NCBI GenBank assembly: GCA_035550655.1
Contig: DASZOU010000016.1
Coordinates: forward strand, 1-64,000
DNA: 64,000 nt
Direction: 5' to 3'
Source of the DNA: DASZTV01 sp035550655
GTDB taxonomy: Bacteria; Actinomycetota; Actinomycetes; JAFAQI01
The translations under genes were made by a program, and so were the position numbers. Positions 53,219 through 62,004 of the stretch are shown in pieces (within the stretch, counting starts at the first letter, position 1; each line of letters opens with the position of its first letter). The notes beneath the pieces are model-generated. The model searched no databases, was not told the origin of the DNA, and saw only the letters and a program-made list of their open reading frames with translations.

Positions 53219-54801
53219 GACGACTGCGCCGAATGGGTGTGCCGCTCCCGGTCGAACCACAGTCCGAGCAGCGCCCCGGGCACAACGGCGAGCAACACAA
53301 TGACCAAAGCGTACGGCGCCGCCGCGCCGTACGCGACCTCGCTCTGGTAGGCCCAGAACTGGGTCGCGAGGGTCTGGACGCCGATCGGCGCAAGCACCAG
53401 GGTCGCGGTCAACTCGGTGACAGCCGTGAGGAATACGAGACAGAATCCGGCTAGCAGGCCGGGCGCGATGAGGGGCAGCACGACACGGACGAACACGTAC
53501 ACCGGACCCCGACCAAGCGAGCGTCCGACGTCGACGAGACGCGGCGGAGCCTGCGAGACAGACGTGCGCACACACACCAACGCAAGCGGGAAGTGCATGA
53601 TCGCGTACGCCGCAACGAGCAGCACGCCGGTCTGGTAGACGCGAAAGAAAAAGTGCGTCGCGAAGAAGACGAGGGCAAGGGCGATGACCACCCCGGGGAC
53701 GGCCTGCGTCACATACGTCGCGCGTTCCAGGACAACCCGCGTGGTCGTGGCACGCCGGAACGTCATCATCGCGACCGGCACCGCGAGCGCGACAGCGACC
53801 AGCGCGCCCCACGCGCTGTAGCGCACCGTTGTCCAGGTGGCGGCCGCCAGCGTCGCGGAGGCCGGCAGCGTCGAATGGTGGTTCTGCACCATCCAGTACG
53901 TCAGCGTGCCGATCGGCACGCCCACGGCGAGCGTCACGATGCCGAGCAGGCCGCAGGCGGCAGGCAGCTGCCACCAGCCTCGACGGCGCGGCACAAAGGC
54001 TCGGCTCGGCGCGGTCGCTGTCACCTGCCGTCGGGGAACCACACCTTCGATCGCAAGGACGAGCAGGCCGAGTCCGACGAGCGGGATCGCCAGGGCTCCC
54101 GCAGCCTGCGCATCGAACTTGAACTCGGTGAAGATCTCGGTGGTGAACGTCTGGTAACGCAGGATCTCGAACGCGCCGTACTCCGAGAGGACGGTCAGCA
54201 TGACGAGAACGCAGCCACCCAGCACCGCCGTACGGATCAAGGGAAGCGTGATACGGGCGAAGATCCGGATCGGTCCTGATCCGAGGCTCTTCGCGGTGTC
54301 CTCCATCGCGGGATCCGCACGGCGTAGCGCGGCTGCCACCGGCAGGTAGACGAGCGGGTAGGTGCCGAGGGTCATCACGAGCGTCGCCCCGAACAGCGGG
54401 TTCAGGGTGGCGTCGATCGAGTGCCACGCGTAGCCGACGACGAAGTCGGGGATCGCGACCGGCATGACGAGCAAGACCGTCCACACCCGCCGGAAGGGCA
54501 GGCCGCCCCGCTCGGTGCACCACGCGCACCCGACGCCGATGATGGCGGCGAGTACGACGACGAGAACGCAGAGCTCCAAGGTGTGCCGAAGCAGGAACGC
54601 CGACCGGCTTCGAAACAGAACCCGGTGGATCTCGTGCCAGCCCGCGTCTCGGGCGTCGAGCCCGACCAGAACAAGTGGTGCAAGCAGGCCGGCCGCGATG
54701 AGCGTGCTGGCGACGACCAGACTCGCCCCGCCACGGCGACGGCGGCGCACGCCCGACGGTGTGGTCCGCACGGGCGGCGGCGGCAGAAGGACGTCGGTCA
54801 T
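53215..54801 (-). CDS. ABC importer permease, Fe(III)-type, two fused domains
   Basis: 528 residues, about twelve membrane segments in two homologous halves, as in SfuB/FbpB. The EAA-like loops appear as EDTAKSLGSGPIRIFARITLPLIR (first half) and VDVGRSLGRGPVYVFVRVVLPLI (second half), with the conserved Gly. These contact the ATPase. It is 18 bp downstream of the binding-protein gene and coupled to the ATPase gene. Confidence 0.93.
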   Translation of the reverse strand: MTDVLLPPPPVRTTPSGVRRRRRGGASLVVASTLIAAGLLAPLVLVGLDARDAGWHEIHRVLFRSRSAFLLRHTLELCVLVVVLAAIIGVGCAWCTERGGLPFRRVWTVLLVMPVAIPDFVVGYAWHSIDATLNPLFGATLVMTLGTYPLVYLPVAAALRRADPAMEDTAKSLGSGPIRIFARITLPLIRTAVLGGCVLVMLTVLSEYGAFEILRYQTFTTEIFTEFKFDAQAAGALAIPLVGLGLLVLAIEGVVPRRQVTATAPSRAFVPRRRGWWQLPAACGLLGIVTLAVGVPIGTLTYWMVQNHHSTLPASATLAAATWTTVRYSAWGALVAVALAVPVAMMTFRRATTTRVVLERATYVTQAVPGVVIALALVFFATHFFFRVYQTGVLLVAAYAIMHFPLALVCVRTSVSQAPPRLVDVGRSLGRGPVYVFVRVVLPLIAPGLLAGFCLVFLTAVTELTATLVLAPIGVQTLATQFWAYQSEVAYGAAAPYALVIVLLAVVPGALLGLWFDRERHTHSAQSS

Positions 54802-54819
54802 GGCGGTCGGCTACACGAG

Positions 54820-55860
54820 CTAGAGCAGCCCGACCTGCTGCATGAGCTGCTTGGCGTCGAGGCCCGTCCCGAGATCGGCCACCGAGAAGTCGTTCGGCCG
54901 CAGCGACTTCAGGGGCGGCATGGCCGGGCTGGCAGCGACGCCGGGGTGCAGTGGGTACTCGAAGCTGTCACTGGCGGCGAGGATGTGCTGCCCCGTTCGG
55001 CTGGTCAGGAACTTCAAGAAGGCCTGCGCGGCCGCAACATGCTTGGACGAGGCCAGGATCCCGGCGCCGGACACCGCCTCGACGTACCCCGGGTCACCCG
55101 GGGCAAAGTAGGCGAGCCTCGCGTTGAACCGGCTCGCACCCGCTTCGGCGCGCAGCCGGTAGAAGTAGTAGTGGTTGATGACGCCGAGCGTGGTCGTGCC
55201 CTTGTCGACATCGCTGGTCAGCGTCTCGTTGTCCGGCACGTTGGCGTTCGAACCGGCGTTGGCCTTGATCCCGCGCAACCATGCGAGGGCCGCCGCGGCC
55301 CCCTTCGCCCGGGCGACCGAGGAGACGATCGGCCAGAAGTCCGTCTCCGCCGGCGCGAGCTCGATCTTGCCCCTCCATTGCGGATCGGCAAGCTGAAGGA
55401 TCGAGGTCGGGAGCTGAGATGCGCTGATCTTGCTGGGGTTGTAGACCATGGCGCTCACCCGCGCGGACACGCCGACCCAGTCGCCGTTGGGCGCATCGTC
55501 AGCACGCGGGACCTGGTCGAGCGTCGCCGGGTCGACCGGCGCGAGCAGGTGCCGATCGTCGAGCTGCTGGAGCCAGTTGGAGTTCTCCGTGTAGAACACG
55601 TCGGCCGGCGAGAGCGTGCCTTCCTGCAGGATCTGCGCCGTGAGGACGTCCTCGTCCCCGTCCTTGACCCGCACCTTGATCCCCGTCTTCGCGGTGAACG
55701 CCCGAACGAGTGCGCTGGTCGTCTGCTCGTGCTGGGAGTTGTAGAGCGTGATGGTCGTCCCGCCCCCGGTCGCGCCGCCGGAACCCGAGCTGCCGCAGCC
55801 CGTGAGCGACAGACCGGCGGCCGCCACGACCGCGAAACAACGAAGCACACGGCTGGGCAC
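54820..55860 (-). CDS. Iron(III) ABC transporter substrate-binding lipoprotein
   Basis: 346 residues. A lipobox (LSLTGC, Cys22) is followed by the ferric-binding fold: ITLYNSQHEQTTSALVRAFTAKTGIKV and VFYTENSNWLQQLDD. A candidate iron-binding tyrosine pair lies in VINHYYFYRL. It is the first gene of the importer operon. The upstream iron box at 55893-55911 supports iron repression and iron as the substrate. Confidence 0.92.
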   Translation of the reverse strand: MPSRVLRCFAVVAAAGLSLTGCGSSGSGGATGGGTTITLYNSQHEQTTSALVRAFTAKTGIKVRVKDGDEDVLTAQILQEGTLSPADVFYTENSNWLQQLDDRHLLAPVDPATLDQVPRADDAPNGDWVGVSARVSAMVYNPSKISASQLPTSILQLADPQWRGKIELAPAETDFWPIVSSVARAKGAAAALAWLRGIKANAGSNANVPDNETLTSDVDKGTTTLGVINHYYFYRLRAEAGASRFNARLAYFAPGDPGYVEAVSGAGILASSKHVAAAQAFLKFLTSRTGQHILAASDSFEYPLHPGVAASPAMPPLKSLRPNDFSVADLGTGLDAKQLMQQVGLL

Positions 55861-55892
55861 TGGCGAGCTCCTCTGGACTCCGGCTGGTCAGG

Positions 55893-55911
55893 TGAGGGTA
55901 ACCTAACCTGA
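55893..55911. promoter_or_regulatory. DtxR/IdeR-type iron box
   Basis: On the reverse strand the 19-mer TCAGGTTAGGTTACCCTCA matches the IdeR/DtxR consensus TTAGGTTAGGCTAACCTAA at 15 of 19 positions. It lies 33-51 bp upstream of the binding-protein start, where it could block RNA polymerase when iron is plentiful. It is in the divergent gap to the sedolisin gene and could also affect that promoter. Confidence 0.85.
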
Positions 55912-56027
55912 CGCCTGCGTCACTTTCAAGCCGCCGGAAGCCCCTGCCGGCTCGTGAGAGCCGCGACACGATCGGCGATGCAGGTCGTTATCCCTTGCAC
56001 ATCCACTGTTTTGGAAAGGTGACACCC

Positions 56028-57776
56028 GTGTCCCTCAACCGCCGCGTCCTCGCTGCGTCGCTCGCTGCCATCGCCTTCGGCGGCACCGCCCTCGCGCAGG
56101 TCGCCGGCGCGACTCCCGCTAGCCGTTGGGTGGGCACAGCGACCAAGGCCATCCACCTGACGGACGCGACGCTGCTGGGCAAGCCGGCCGCCGATCGCCC
56201 GCTCCGGGTGTCCCTCGCACTGCGACCGCGTGACCGCGCGGCCGTCGACCAGGCGGTCAAGTCGATGTACACCGCGGGAAGCGCGACCTACCACCGGTTC
56301 ATCACCCCGTCGCAGTGGAACGTGCGGTACGCCCCCACCGCGGACTCCGTCGCAAAGGTCACCACCTACCTCCGGCACGCGGGCATGAGCGGCGTACACG
56401 TGAGCAGCAATCGGCTCCTGGTCACGGCGCGCACGACGGTCGGACAGGCCGAGCGGGCCTTCGACACCTCCCTTGCCTCCTACCTGCTCGGTGGCACGGA
56501 CCGGTTCGTCAACGTGAAGCCCGCGATGGTGCCGAGCACCCTCGGCGGGATCGTGCAGTCGGTGCTGGGACTGAACAACCTGCCGCTCAACCACGTGAGG
56601 CCGCAGCTGGTGAAGGCAGCCGGCTCCCCCGACCTGGAATCCGGCCTGTTTCCCGCGCAGTTCAACACGACGTACCTGTCGAAGGGCACGCACAAAGGCA
56701 CCGGCACTGCGATTGGGATCATGACCCAGGGCGACACCAAGGGCGTCATCGCGTCGTTGCGTTACGCCGAGCGCAAGGAGCACCAGTCACGCGTCCCGGT
56801 CACCGTCGTCCCGACCGGCCCGCAGTCGACTGACCCGTCAGGCGCTGACGAGTTCGACATGGACACGCAGGTGTCGACGATGGTGCCGGGCGGCGTGAAG
56901 CACCTCTACCTCTACAGCATCGGGTCGCTGGTCGACACGAACATCCTGGCCGGGATCAACACCTTCGTCGCCCACGACAGCGCGCAGGCCATGTCGGCGA
57001 GCATCGGCGGCTGCGACATCCAGGCGTACCTCGACGGCGCCATGGTCGCAACGGACATCACCCTGCAGGAGGCGGCGCTGCAAGGACAGACGTTCTTCGC
57101 CTCCTCGGGCGACAACGGCGCGGGCTGCGCCTACATCGCCGCCACCGGCGTTCCCTCGAGCTTCCCCGAAGCGAACTGGCCGTGCAGCGGTGAGTACGTC
57201 GTGTGCGTCGGCGGCACGAGCCTGATCACCGACTCGAAGGGCAACCGGATCAGCGAGCTCGGCTGGGTCGGCAGCGGCGGCGGCTTCAGCCTGCTCGCGA
57301 ACCCCGGCTTCTGGACGCAGGCGACCGACCCCGCCTACGAGGCGAACCTCATCACCGGAGGCCGCGCCGTCCCTGACGTCTCGCTCGACGGTGACCCCAA
57401 CGTTGCAACGCCCGCGAAGGTGTACGTCGGCAAGACGATCACGTACGTCGGCGGGACCAGCCTGTCCTCGCCGATGATGCTGGGCTTCTGGGCGCGTCTG
57501 GAGTCCGGCCATCGCAACCTGCTCGGCTTCGCCGCGCCGGGCCTCTACAGCCTGTACGAGAAGGTCAACCCGGGCATGTCGGTCACGGCACCGGTCGAGC
57601 CGATCACCGTGGTCGTGCCGAGCCTCGCCCCGAAGCCGGTCCCGACCTTCACCGACATCCTCATCGGTGACAACGGGCCGTACCCGTGCCTGCCCGGCTA
57701 CGACCTGGTCACCGGTCTCGGCGCACCGAACGTCGCAGCCATCAACAAGGCGCTCACGACCCCACGCGAGGAGTAG
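56028..57776 (+). CDS. Second secreted sedolisin (S53 family) protease
   Basis: 582 residues. A signal peptide (1-28) and pro-domain (about 45-190, with FITPSQWNVRYAP) precede the catalytic domain: Glu275 and Asp279 (EFDMD), Asp362 (SSGDNGAG) and Ser478 (GGTSLSSP). All four key residues are present. The GTG start at 56028 has GGAAAGG about 8 bases upstream. It is shorter than the first sedolisin and lacks its C-terminal extra domain. It is divergent from the iron importer. Confidence 0.9.
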   Translation: MSLNRRVLAASLAAIAFGGTALAQVAGATPASRWVGTATKAIHLTDATLLGKPAADRPLRVSLALRPRDRAAVDQAVKSMYTAGSATYHRFITPSQWNVRYAPTADSVAKVTTYLRHAGMSGVHVSSNRLLVTARTTVGQAERAFDTSLASYLLGGTDRFVNVKPAMVPSTLGGIVQSVLGLNNLPLNHVRPQLVKAAGSPDLESGLFPAQFNTTYLSKGTHKGTGTAIGIMTQGDTKGVIASLRYAERKEHQSRVPVTVVPTGPQSTDPSGADEFDMDTQVSTMVPGGVKHLYLYSIGSLVDTNILAGINTFVAHDSAQAMSASIGGCDIQAYLDGAMVATDITLQEAALQGQTFFASSGDNGAGCAYIAATGVPSSFPEANWPCSGEYVVCVGGTSLITDSKGNRISELGWVGSGGGFSLLANPGFWTQATDPAYEANLITGGRAVPDVSLDGDPNVATPAKVYVGKTITYVGGTSLSSPMMLGFWARLESGHRNLLGFAAPGLYSLYEKVNPGMSVTAPVEPITVVVPSLAPKPVPTFTDILIGDNGPYPCLPGYDLVTGLGAPNVAAINKALTTPREE

Positions 57777-57797
57777 CCGACAGGCAGGGCCGAACGA

Positions 57798-58529
57798 TCA
57801 GATGTACATCCCGCCGTTGACCCCGATCAGCTGACCGGTGATGTAGCTCCCTGCGTCCGAGCACAGGAAGGCGCAGGCCTCGGCGATGTCGTCGGGCGTT
57901 CCGGCCCGGCCGAGCGGAACCATCGGCGCGACGACGTCCACGCCGATGAAGTCGCCGGCCGCCTCAGCCTTGCGGGCCATCGGCGTGTCCACCAGGCTCG
58001 GCGAGATCGTGTTGACGGTGATCCCCTGCCGGGCCAGCTCCACAGCGAGGGCTTTGGTCAGGCTGATCACCCCGCCCTTGGAGGCCGCGTAGTGCGCCAT
58101 GTTCGGCGCACCTGACTGCGCGCTGGACGACGAGATCGTGACGATCCGGCCCCACCCTGCGGCCAGCATGTCGGGCAGCGCCGCCTGCACACAGCTGAAC
58201 GTCCCGGTCAGGTTGACCGCGATGATCCGGTCCCAGCGGTCGGGCTCGATGTCGAGCACCGGAGTGAAGGACTCGATGCCTGCGCTCGTCACGAGGATCT
58301 CGACCGCCCCGAGCTCGGCACGGACGGTCTTGAAGGCCGCGGCAACTGCGGCGCGGTCCGCCACGTCGCACTCGATTCCGACGACCCCGTCACCGAGCTC
58401 GGCCGCCGCCCGGTCGGCGTTGGCCAGATCGAGCAGCGCCACATGGTGACCGGCCGCTCGCAGGTGCTTGCCGACGCCGAGCCCGATCCCGGACGCGCCT
58501 CCGGTGACGACCGCGACCCGACCACTCAC
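57798..58529 (-). CDS. Short-chain dehydrogenase/reductase
   Basis: 243 residues. The cofactor loop is TGGASGIGLG (TGxxxGxG), CDVADRAAV follows, and the catalytic triad is Ser in ISSSSAQSG with YAASK. C-terminal GGMYI closes the fold. It oxidises or reduces an alcohol/ketone with NAD(P). GTG 58529 overlaps the P450 stop (GTGA). It is probably one step of the pathway encoded up to the right edge. Confidence 0.93.
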   Translation of the reverse strand: MSGRVAVVTGGASGIGLGVGKHLRAAGHHVALLDLANADRAAAELGDGVVGIECDVADRAAVAAAFKTVRAELGAVEILVTSAGIESFTPVLDIEPDRWDRIIAVNLTGTFSCVQAALPDMLAAGWGRIVTISSSSAQSGAPNMAHYAASKGGVISLTKALAVELARQGITVNTISPSLVDTPMARKAEAAGDFIGVDVVAPMVPLGRAGTPDDIAEACAFLCSDAGSYITGQLIGVNGGMYI

Positions 58530-59812
58530 TTCGAGGCCTCCGCCGGCGTCCATTCGAGGTGGAGGTCGGACAGACCACGAAGGATCCAGGTCGGCTCGTA
58601 GCGGAACGTGCGGTTGCCCGCCGGACCGTGGTGCTCCTCCGACAACCGGATGTCGTGCATCCGGTCGAGGATCCGTTCGATGCTGATCCTGCCCTCGACC
58701 CGCGCCAGCGGCCCCCCAGGACACGAGTGGTTGCCCCGTCCGAACGCAATGTGGGTGCGCACGCCGTCACGGTCGATGTTGAAGTCGTGCGGGCACTCGT
58801 ACTGTCGCGGGTCACGGTTGGCCGCGCCGTTCAGCAGCATGACCGGCGTACCCGCCTTCACCTCGACGCCGGCGATGGACGTGGTACGACGGGCCAGCCG
58901 GAAGTCGGTCTTCACCGGGCTCTCGAGCCGCAGCGTCTCCTCGACGAACTCGGGGATCCGGTCCTTGTGCGCGCGCAGGTAGTCCTGCGTCTCTGGGTTC
59001 TCGGCGAGGTACTTCAGCGCGGCCGCGAGCAGGCGCGCGGTCGTCTCCTGACCTGCGGCGAAGAGGAAGGTCGCGGTGCGGACGACGTTGATGACTGGTG
59101 GCAGTGAGCCGTCCGGGTACGTCGCGTGCGCCAGATCGTTGAGCACGTCGTTGCGCGGTTCGCTGCGCCGATCCTCGATGTACTTCGCGAACTTCTGGTC
59201 GGCCCAGCCGAGCATGTTCAGGTCTTCGTCGTTGCGCGCGCCCTCGGCGCCGATCGCGCCGGGCGTCCCTGCCAAGCCGAAGCCCCGGCGGAACTCGTCG
59301 AAGTCAGACTCGGGAACACCCAGCAGGTCGGCGACGACGAGCATGGCGAAGGGCTGCGTGTAGGTGCGGATGAACTCGCACTTGCCGGCGGCGACGAACT
59401 CGTCGAGCTGCCGATCGGCAAGGGTCCAGATGAACTCCTCGTTCTCCTTCAGGCGCTTCGGCGTGATCAGGCGCATCAGCAGCGCGCGCTCGCGAGTGTG
59501 GTCCGGGGGATCCATCGTCACCATGTGCTCGAACATCGGCAGCTGGTCACGGTGCTCGTCGATGATGGCGCCGACGTCGTCGCCCTCAAGCGGCACCGGG
59601 AACATCGCGTACGGACCGATCACGGAGTTGCAGGACGAGAAGGTCTCGGCGTCGCGGTAGACCTCGCAGATCTCCTCGTAGCCGCTGACCGCGACGACGC
59701 CGAGGTGAGGCATCGGAAGCACGGGCGCCGCTTCGCGCAGCTCGTCGAAGTACTCGTATGGGTCGTCGTTCAACGAGGCGTCGTTGAAGTAGTCGATCGT
59801 CTCCCAGCTCAC
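58526..59812 (-). CDS. Cytochrome P450 (soluble type)
   Basis: 428 residues. The I-helix FLFAAGQETTARLL, the ExxR EETLRLESPVKTDFRLARR and the heme loop FGRGNHSCPGGPLARVEGRI are present; the Cys of CPGG is the axial ligand. The PPDHTRERALLMRLITPKRL segment is typical of bacterial class I P450s. GTG 59812 has AAGGGGAG just upstream. A perfect inverted repeat at 59831-59850 lies in its promoter region. Confidence 0.93.
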   Translation of the reverse strand: MSWETIDYFNDASLNDDPYEYFDELREAAPVLPMPHLGVVAVSGYEEICEVYRDAETFSSCNSVIGPYAMFPVPLEGDDVGAIIDEHRDQLPMFEHMVTMDPPDHTRERALLMRLITPKRLKENEEFIWTLADRQLDEFVAAGKCEFIRTYTQPFAMLVVADLLGVPESDFDEFRRGFGLAGTPGAIGAEGARNDEDLNMLGWADQKFAKYIEDRRSEPRNDVLNDLAHATYPDGSLPPVINVVRTATFLFAAGQETTARLLAAALKYLAENPETQDYLRAHKDRIPEFVEETLRLESPVKTDFRLARRTTSIAGVEVKAGTPVMLLNGAANRDPRQYECPHDFNIDRDGVRTHIAFGRGNHSCPGGPLARVEGRISIERILDRMHDIRLSEEHHGPAGNRTFRYEPTWILRGLSDLHLEWTPAEASK

Positions 59813-59830
59813 GCTGCTCCCCTTCAAGAT

Positions 59831-59850
59831 TGCTGTGCGAGTGCACAGCA
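59831..59850. promoter_or_regulatory. 20-bp inverted repeat upstream of the P450-SDR genes
   Basis: TGCTGTGC and GCACAGCA are perfect 8-bp arms around a 4-bp centre. It lies 19-38 bp upstream of the P450 GTG, where a dimeric regulator could bind. The sequence differs from the palindrome at 60298 and 63086, so a second regulator is possible. Confidence 0.6.
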
Positions 59851-59886
59851 TGACACAGGAGCCGGTGACCCGCAGCCGGCGGCAGG

Positions 59887-60288
59887 TCAGGTGGTGAAGT
59901 CGGCCTCGCGGCGGTGGAACCGCCACCCGGTCTCGGTACGGCACAACATGTCGCGGTAGCGCCCAACCAGCGTGGTCCGCCACCCGTGGTCGCCACGGAC
60001 CATGAAGGCGAAGTCGCTGACCGCCGCGGCATGATCTGCGTCCCAGCTCGTCACGAGCGTGTTCGCGACGAGGTGCCGCTGCGGGACTCGCGGCTCGACC
60101 TTCGCGTACGCCGCGCGAAGGGCTTCGTGCCCCTCATGGGCGCCGAGCGCCTTGATGTCGCAGCTGCCATCCAGGCAGTACGTCGCGACCACGTCGTCGG
60201 TCCGGCCGTCATCGACCGCGTGGTTGTAGGCGGCGATGGCGGCACGCACGCCCGCTTCGACCTCGGCGTAGCTCGGCTCGTCGCTCAT
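59887..60288 (-). CDS. SnoaL-like (NTF2-fold) protein
   Basis: 133 residues. The pattern EVEAGVRAAIAAYNHAVDDGRTDDVVATYCLDGSCDI, then RHLVANTLVTSWD and TLVGRYRDMLCRTETGWRFHRREAD is typical of SnoaL-like cone-fold proteins, which act as isomerases, hydratases or binding proteins. No catalytic set is certain. It is divergent from the flavin monooxygenase and shares its palindromic control site. Confidence 0.85.
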   Translation of the reverse strand: MSDEPSYAEVEAGVRAAIAAYNHAVDDGRTDDVVATYCLDGSCDIKALGAHEGHEALRAAYAKVEPRVPQRHLVANTLVTSWDADHAAAVSDFAFMVRGDHGWRTTLVGRYRDMLCRTETGWRFHRREADFTT

Positions 60289-60297
60289 CGCCGCCAC

Positions 60298-60313
60298 TGT
60301 ACCGATCGGTACA
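60298..60313. promoter_or_regulatory. TetR-like operator, copy 1
   Basis: TGTACCGATCGGTACA is a perfect 16-bp palindrome between the divergent SnoaL-like gene (start 60288) and flavin monooxygenase gene (start 60325), so it can control both. The identical sequence occurs at 63086-63101. Length and symmetry fit a TetR-family site; the regulator is not in the window. Confidence 0.8.
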
Positions 60314-60324
60314 CTCGCACCGCC

Positions 60325-61917
60325 ATGGAGGAACGCCCGGTCGATGTTCTCGTCGTCGGCGCGGGCATCACCGGGATCTACCAGCTCTACCGAGCGCGCG
60401 AAGCGGGCTTCTCCGCGCTGCTGCTCGAAGCCGGTGGCGGGGTCGGCGGGACCTGGTTCTGGAACCGCTATCCCGGTGCCCGCTTCGACTCGGAGAGCTA
60501 CACGTACGGCTACCTGTTCTCCCGCGAGCTGTTCGACGAGTGGGAGTGGTCGGAGCACTTCGCCGGCCAGCCCGAGATCGAGCGCTACCTCAACCACGTC
60601 GTCGACCGCTTCGACCTGCGCCGTGACATGCGCTTCCACAGCCGGGTCGCCGAGGCGTCGTACGACGAGACATCCGCGACGTGGTCGGTGGTCACCGGTG
60701 ACGGGACAGCGATCCGCGCTCGCTTCCTCGTCGCCGCGACGGGAGTGCTCTCGGTGCCGTTCTTCCCCGATGTTCCCGGTCGCGAGGACTTTCGCGGCAC
60801 GCAGCTGCACACGGGGCTGTGGCCGGCGGAACCGGTCGACCTGGCCGGCAAGCGCGTCGCCGTCATCGGCACCGGGTCGAGCGGCGTGCAGGTGATCCCG
60901 GCGATCCTCGACGAAGTCGCGTCGCTGACCGTGTACCAGCGCCGGCCCAACTGGTGCACGCCACTGAACAACTCCCCCATCACGCAAGAGGAGCAGCGAC
61001 AGCTCCGCGCCGAGTTCGAGTCGATCTGCGACACGCTCAACACGTCGGTGAGTGGCTTCCTGCACCCCGTCTGCGAGCGCAGCTTCGCCGAGGACGACGA
61101 GGAGCAACGGCAGGCGTTCTTCGACCAGCTGTGGGCCAAGCCCGGCTTCGGCAAGCTGATCAGCAACTATTACGACGTCACCTTCAACCTCGACGCCAAT
61201 GCGGCGTGGTGCGAGTTCCTGGCAAGCAAGATCCGAGAGCTCGTTCACGATCCCGACGTCGCCGAGCAGCTGATCCCGGACGACCATCGGTATGCCGAGC
61301 ACCGGCCGCCGTTCGTCACCCGCTACTTCGAGGCGTACAACGACCCCAAGGTGTCGTTGGTCAACCTCAAGCGAACCCCAATCGTGCGCGTCACCGAGAG
61401 CGGCATCGAGACCGCCGACGGCATCCGCGAGCTGGACGTCATCATCTGGGCGACCGGCTTCGACTTCGGTACCGGTGCACTCGCACGAATGGCCATCCGC
61501 GGGCGCAGCGGCCTGTATCTCAGTGACCACTGGGCCGACGGCCCGTCGACGTACCTCGGGTTGCAGACCGTGGGCTTCCCGAACTTCTTCTTTCCCGGCG
61601 GACCACACGCCGCCGCCGGCAACAACCCGCGCTACAACGGCGACCAGGTCGACTTCGTCATGGACCTGCTCGTCGCGGCACGCGACCGCGGCGCAACTGC
61701 GATCGAGGTGACGACCGACGCCGAGGAGCTGTGGACCTCGAAGATCGACAAGGCCGCCAGACAGCCACCGTCGTTCGGTGAGTCCAGCTACTACTTCGGC
61801 ACCAATGTCCCGGGCAAGCCGCGCAAGTACCTGCTCAACGCTGCAGGGCGCCCCAAGCTCCTGGAGCTGATCGCCAAGTCAAAGGCGAACGACTACCAGC
61901 CATTCGTGTTCTCGTAG
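60325..61917 (+). CDS. Flavin-containing Baeyer-Villiger-type monooxygenase
   Basis: 530 residues. FAD motif VVGAGITGIYQLYRAREAG (11-29) and NADPH motif VIGTGSSGVQVIP (180-192) flank the Baeyer-Villiger fingerprint FRGTQLHTGLW (156-166, FxGxxxHxxxW). The enzyme inserts oxygen next to a ketone using NADPH. ATG 60325 is chosen because a long upstream frame runs through the divergent gene. It is probably controlled by the palindrome at 60298. Confidence 0.93.
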   Translation: MEERPVDVLVVGAGITGIYQLYRAREAGFSALLLEAGGGVGGTWFWNRYPGARFDSESYTYGYLFSRELFDEWEWSEHFAGQPEIERYLNHVVDRFDLRRDMRFHSRVAEASYDETSATWSVVTGDGTAIRARFLVAATGVLSVPFFPDVPGREDFRGTQLHTGLWPAEPVDLAGKRVAVIGTGSSGVQVIPAILDEVASLTVYQRRPNWCTPLNNSPITQEEQRQLRAEFESICDTLNTSVSGFLHPVCERSFAEDDEEQRQAFFDQLWAKPGFGKLISNYYDVTFNLDANAAWCEFLASKIRELVHDPDVAEQLIPDDHRYAEHRPPFVTRYFEAYNDPKVSLVNLKRTPIVRVTESGIETADGIRELDVIIWATGFDFGTGALARMAIRGRSGLYLSDHWADGPSTYLGLQTVGFPNFFFPGGPHAAAGNNPRYNGDQVDFVMDLLVAARDRGATAIEVTTDAEELWTSKIDKAARQPPSFGESSYYFGTNVPGKPRKYLLNAAGRPKLLELIAKSKANDYQPFVFS

Positions 61918-61937
61918 CACCCAGCGCGCTCAACCCT

Positions 61938-62004
61938 CCCGCCGAACTTGCAAGAAAAGCCCGAAGTTCCGTCTAAAACGGCACAGGAGTGCAAGTTTGC
62001 GGGT
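61938..62004 (-). repeat. 67-bp dispersed palindromic repeat, copy 2
   Basis: Reverse-oriented copy of the repeat at 32861-32927, the same length and 51 of 67 positions identical by my alignment. Its ends CCCGCCGAACTTGC and GCAAGTTTGCGGGT are inverted repeats. It lies between the convergent flavin monooxygenase and cyclase genes and touches the cyclase stop, where it may also serve as terminator. Confidence 0.7.

Noticed and set aside
52190..54529. A 779-codon minus-strand frame joining the ABC ATPase with upstream sequence
   Set aside because: Only the last 342 codons match an ATPase. The earlier part is an alternative frame across the permease gene, which has its own clear coding frame and a GTGA overlap.
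54421..55911. A 496-codon plus-strand frame opposite the iron importer genes
   Set aside because: It is antisense to two well-supported genes and has no recognisable domain.
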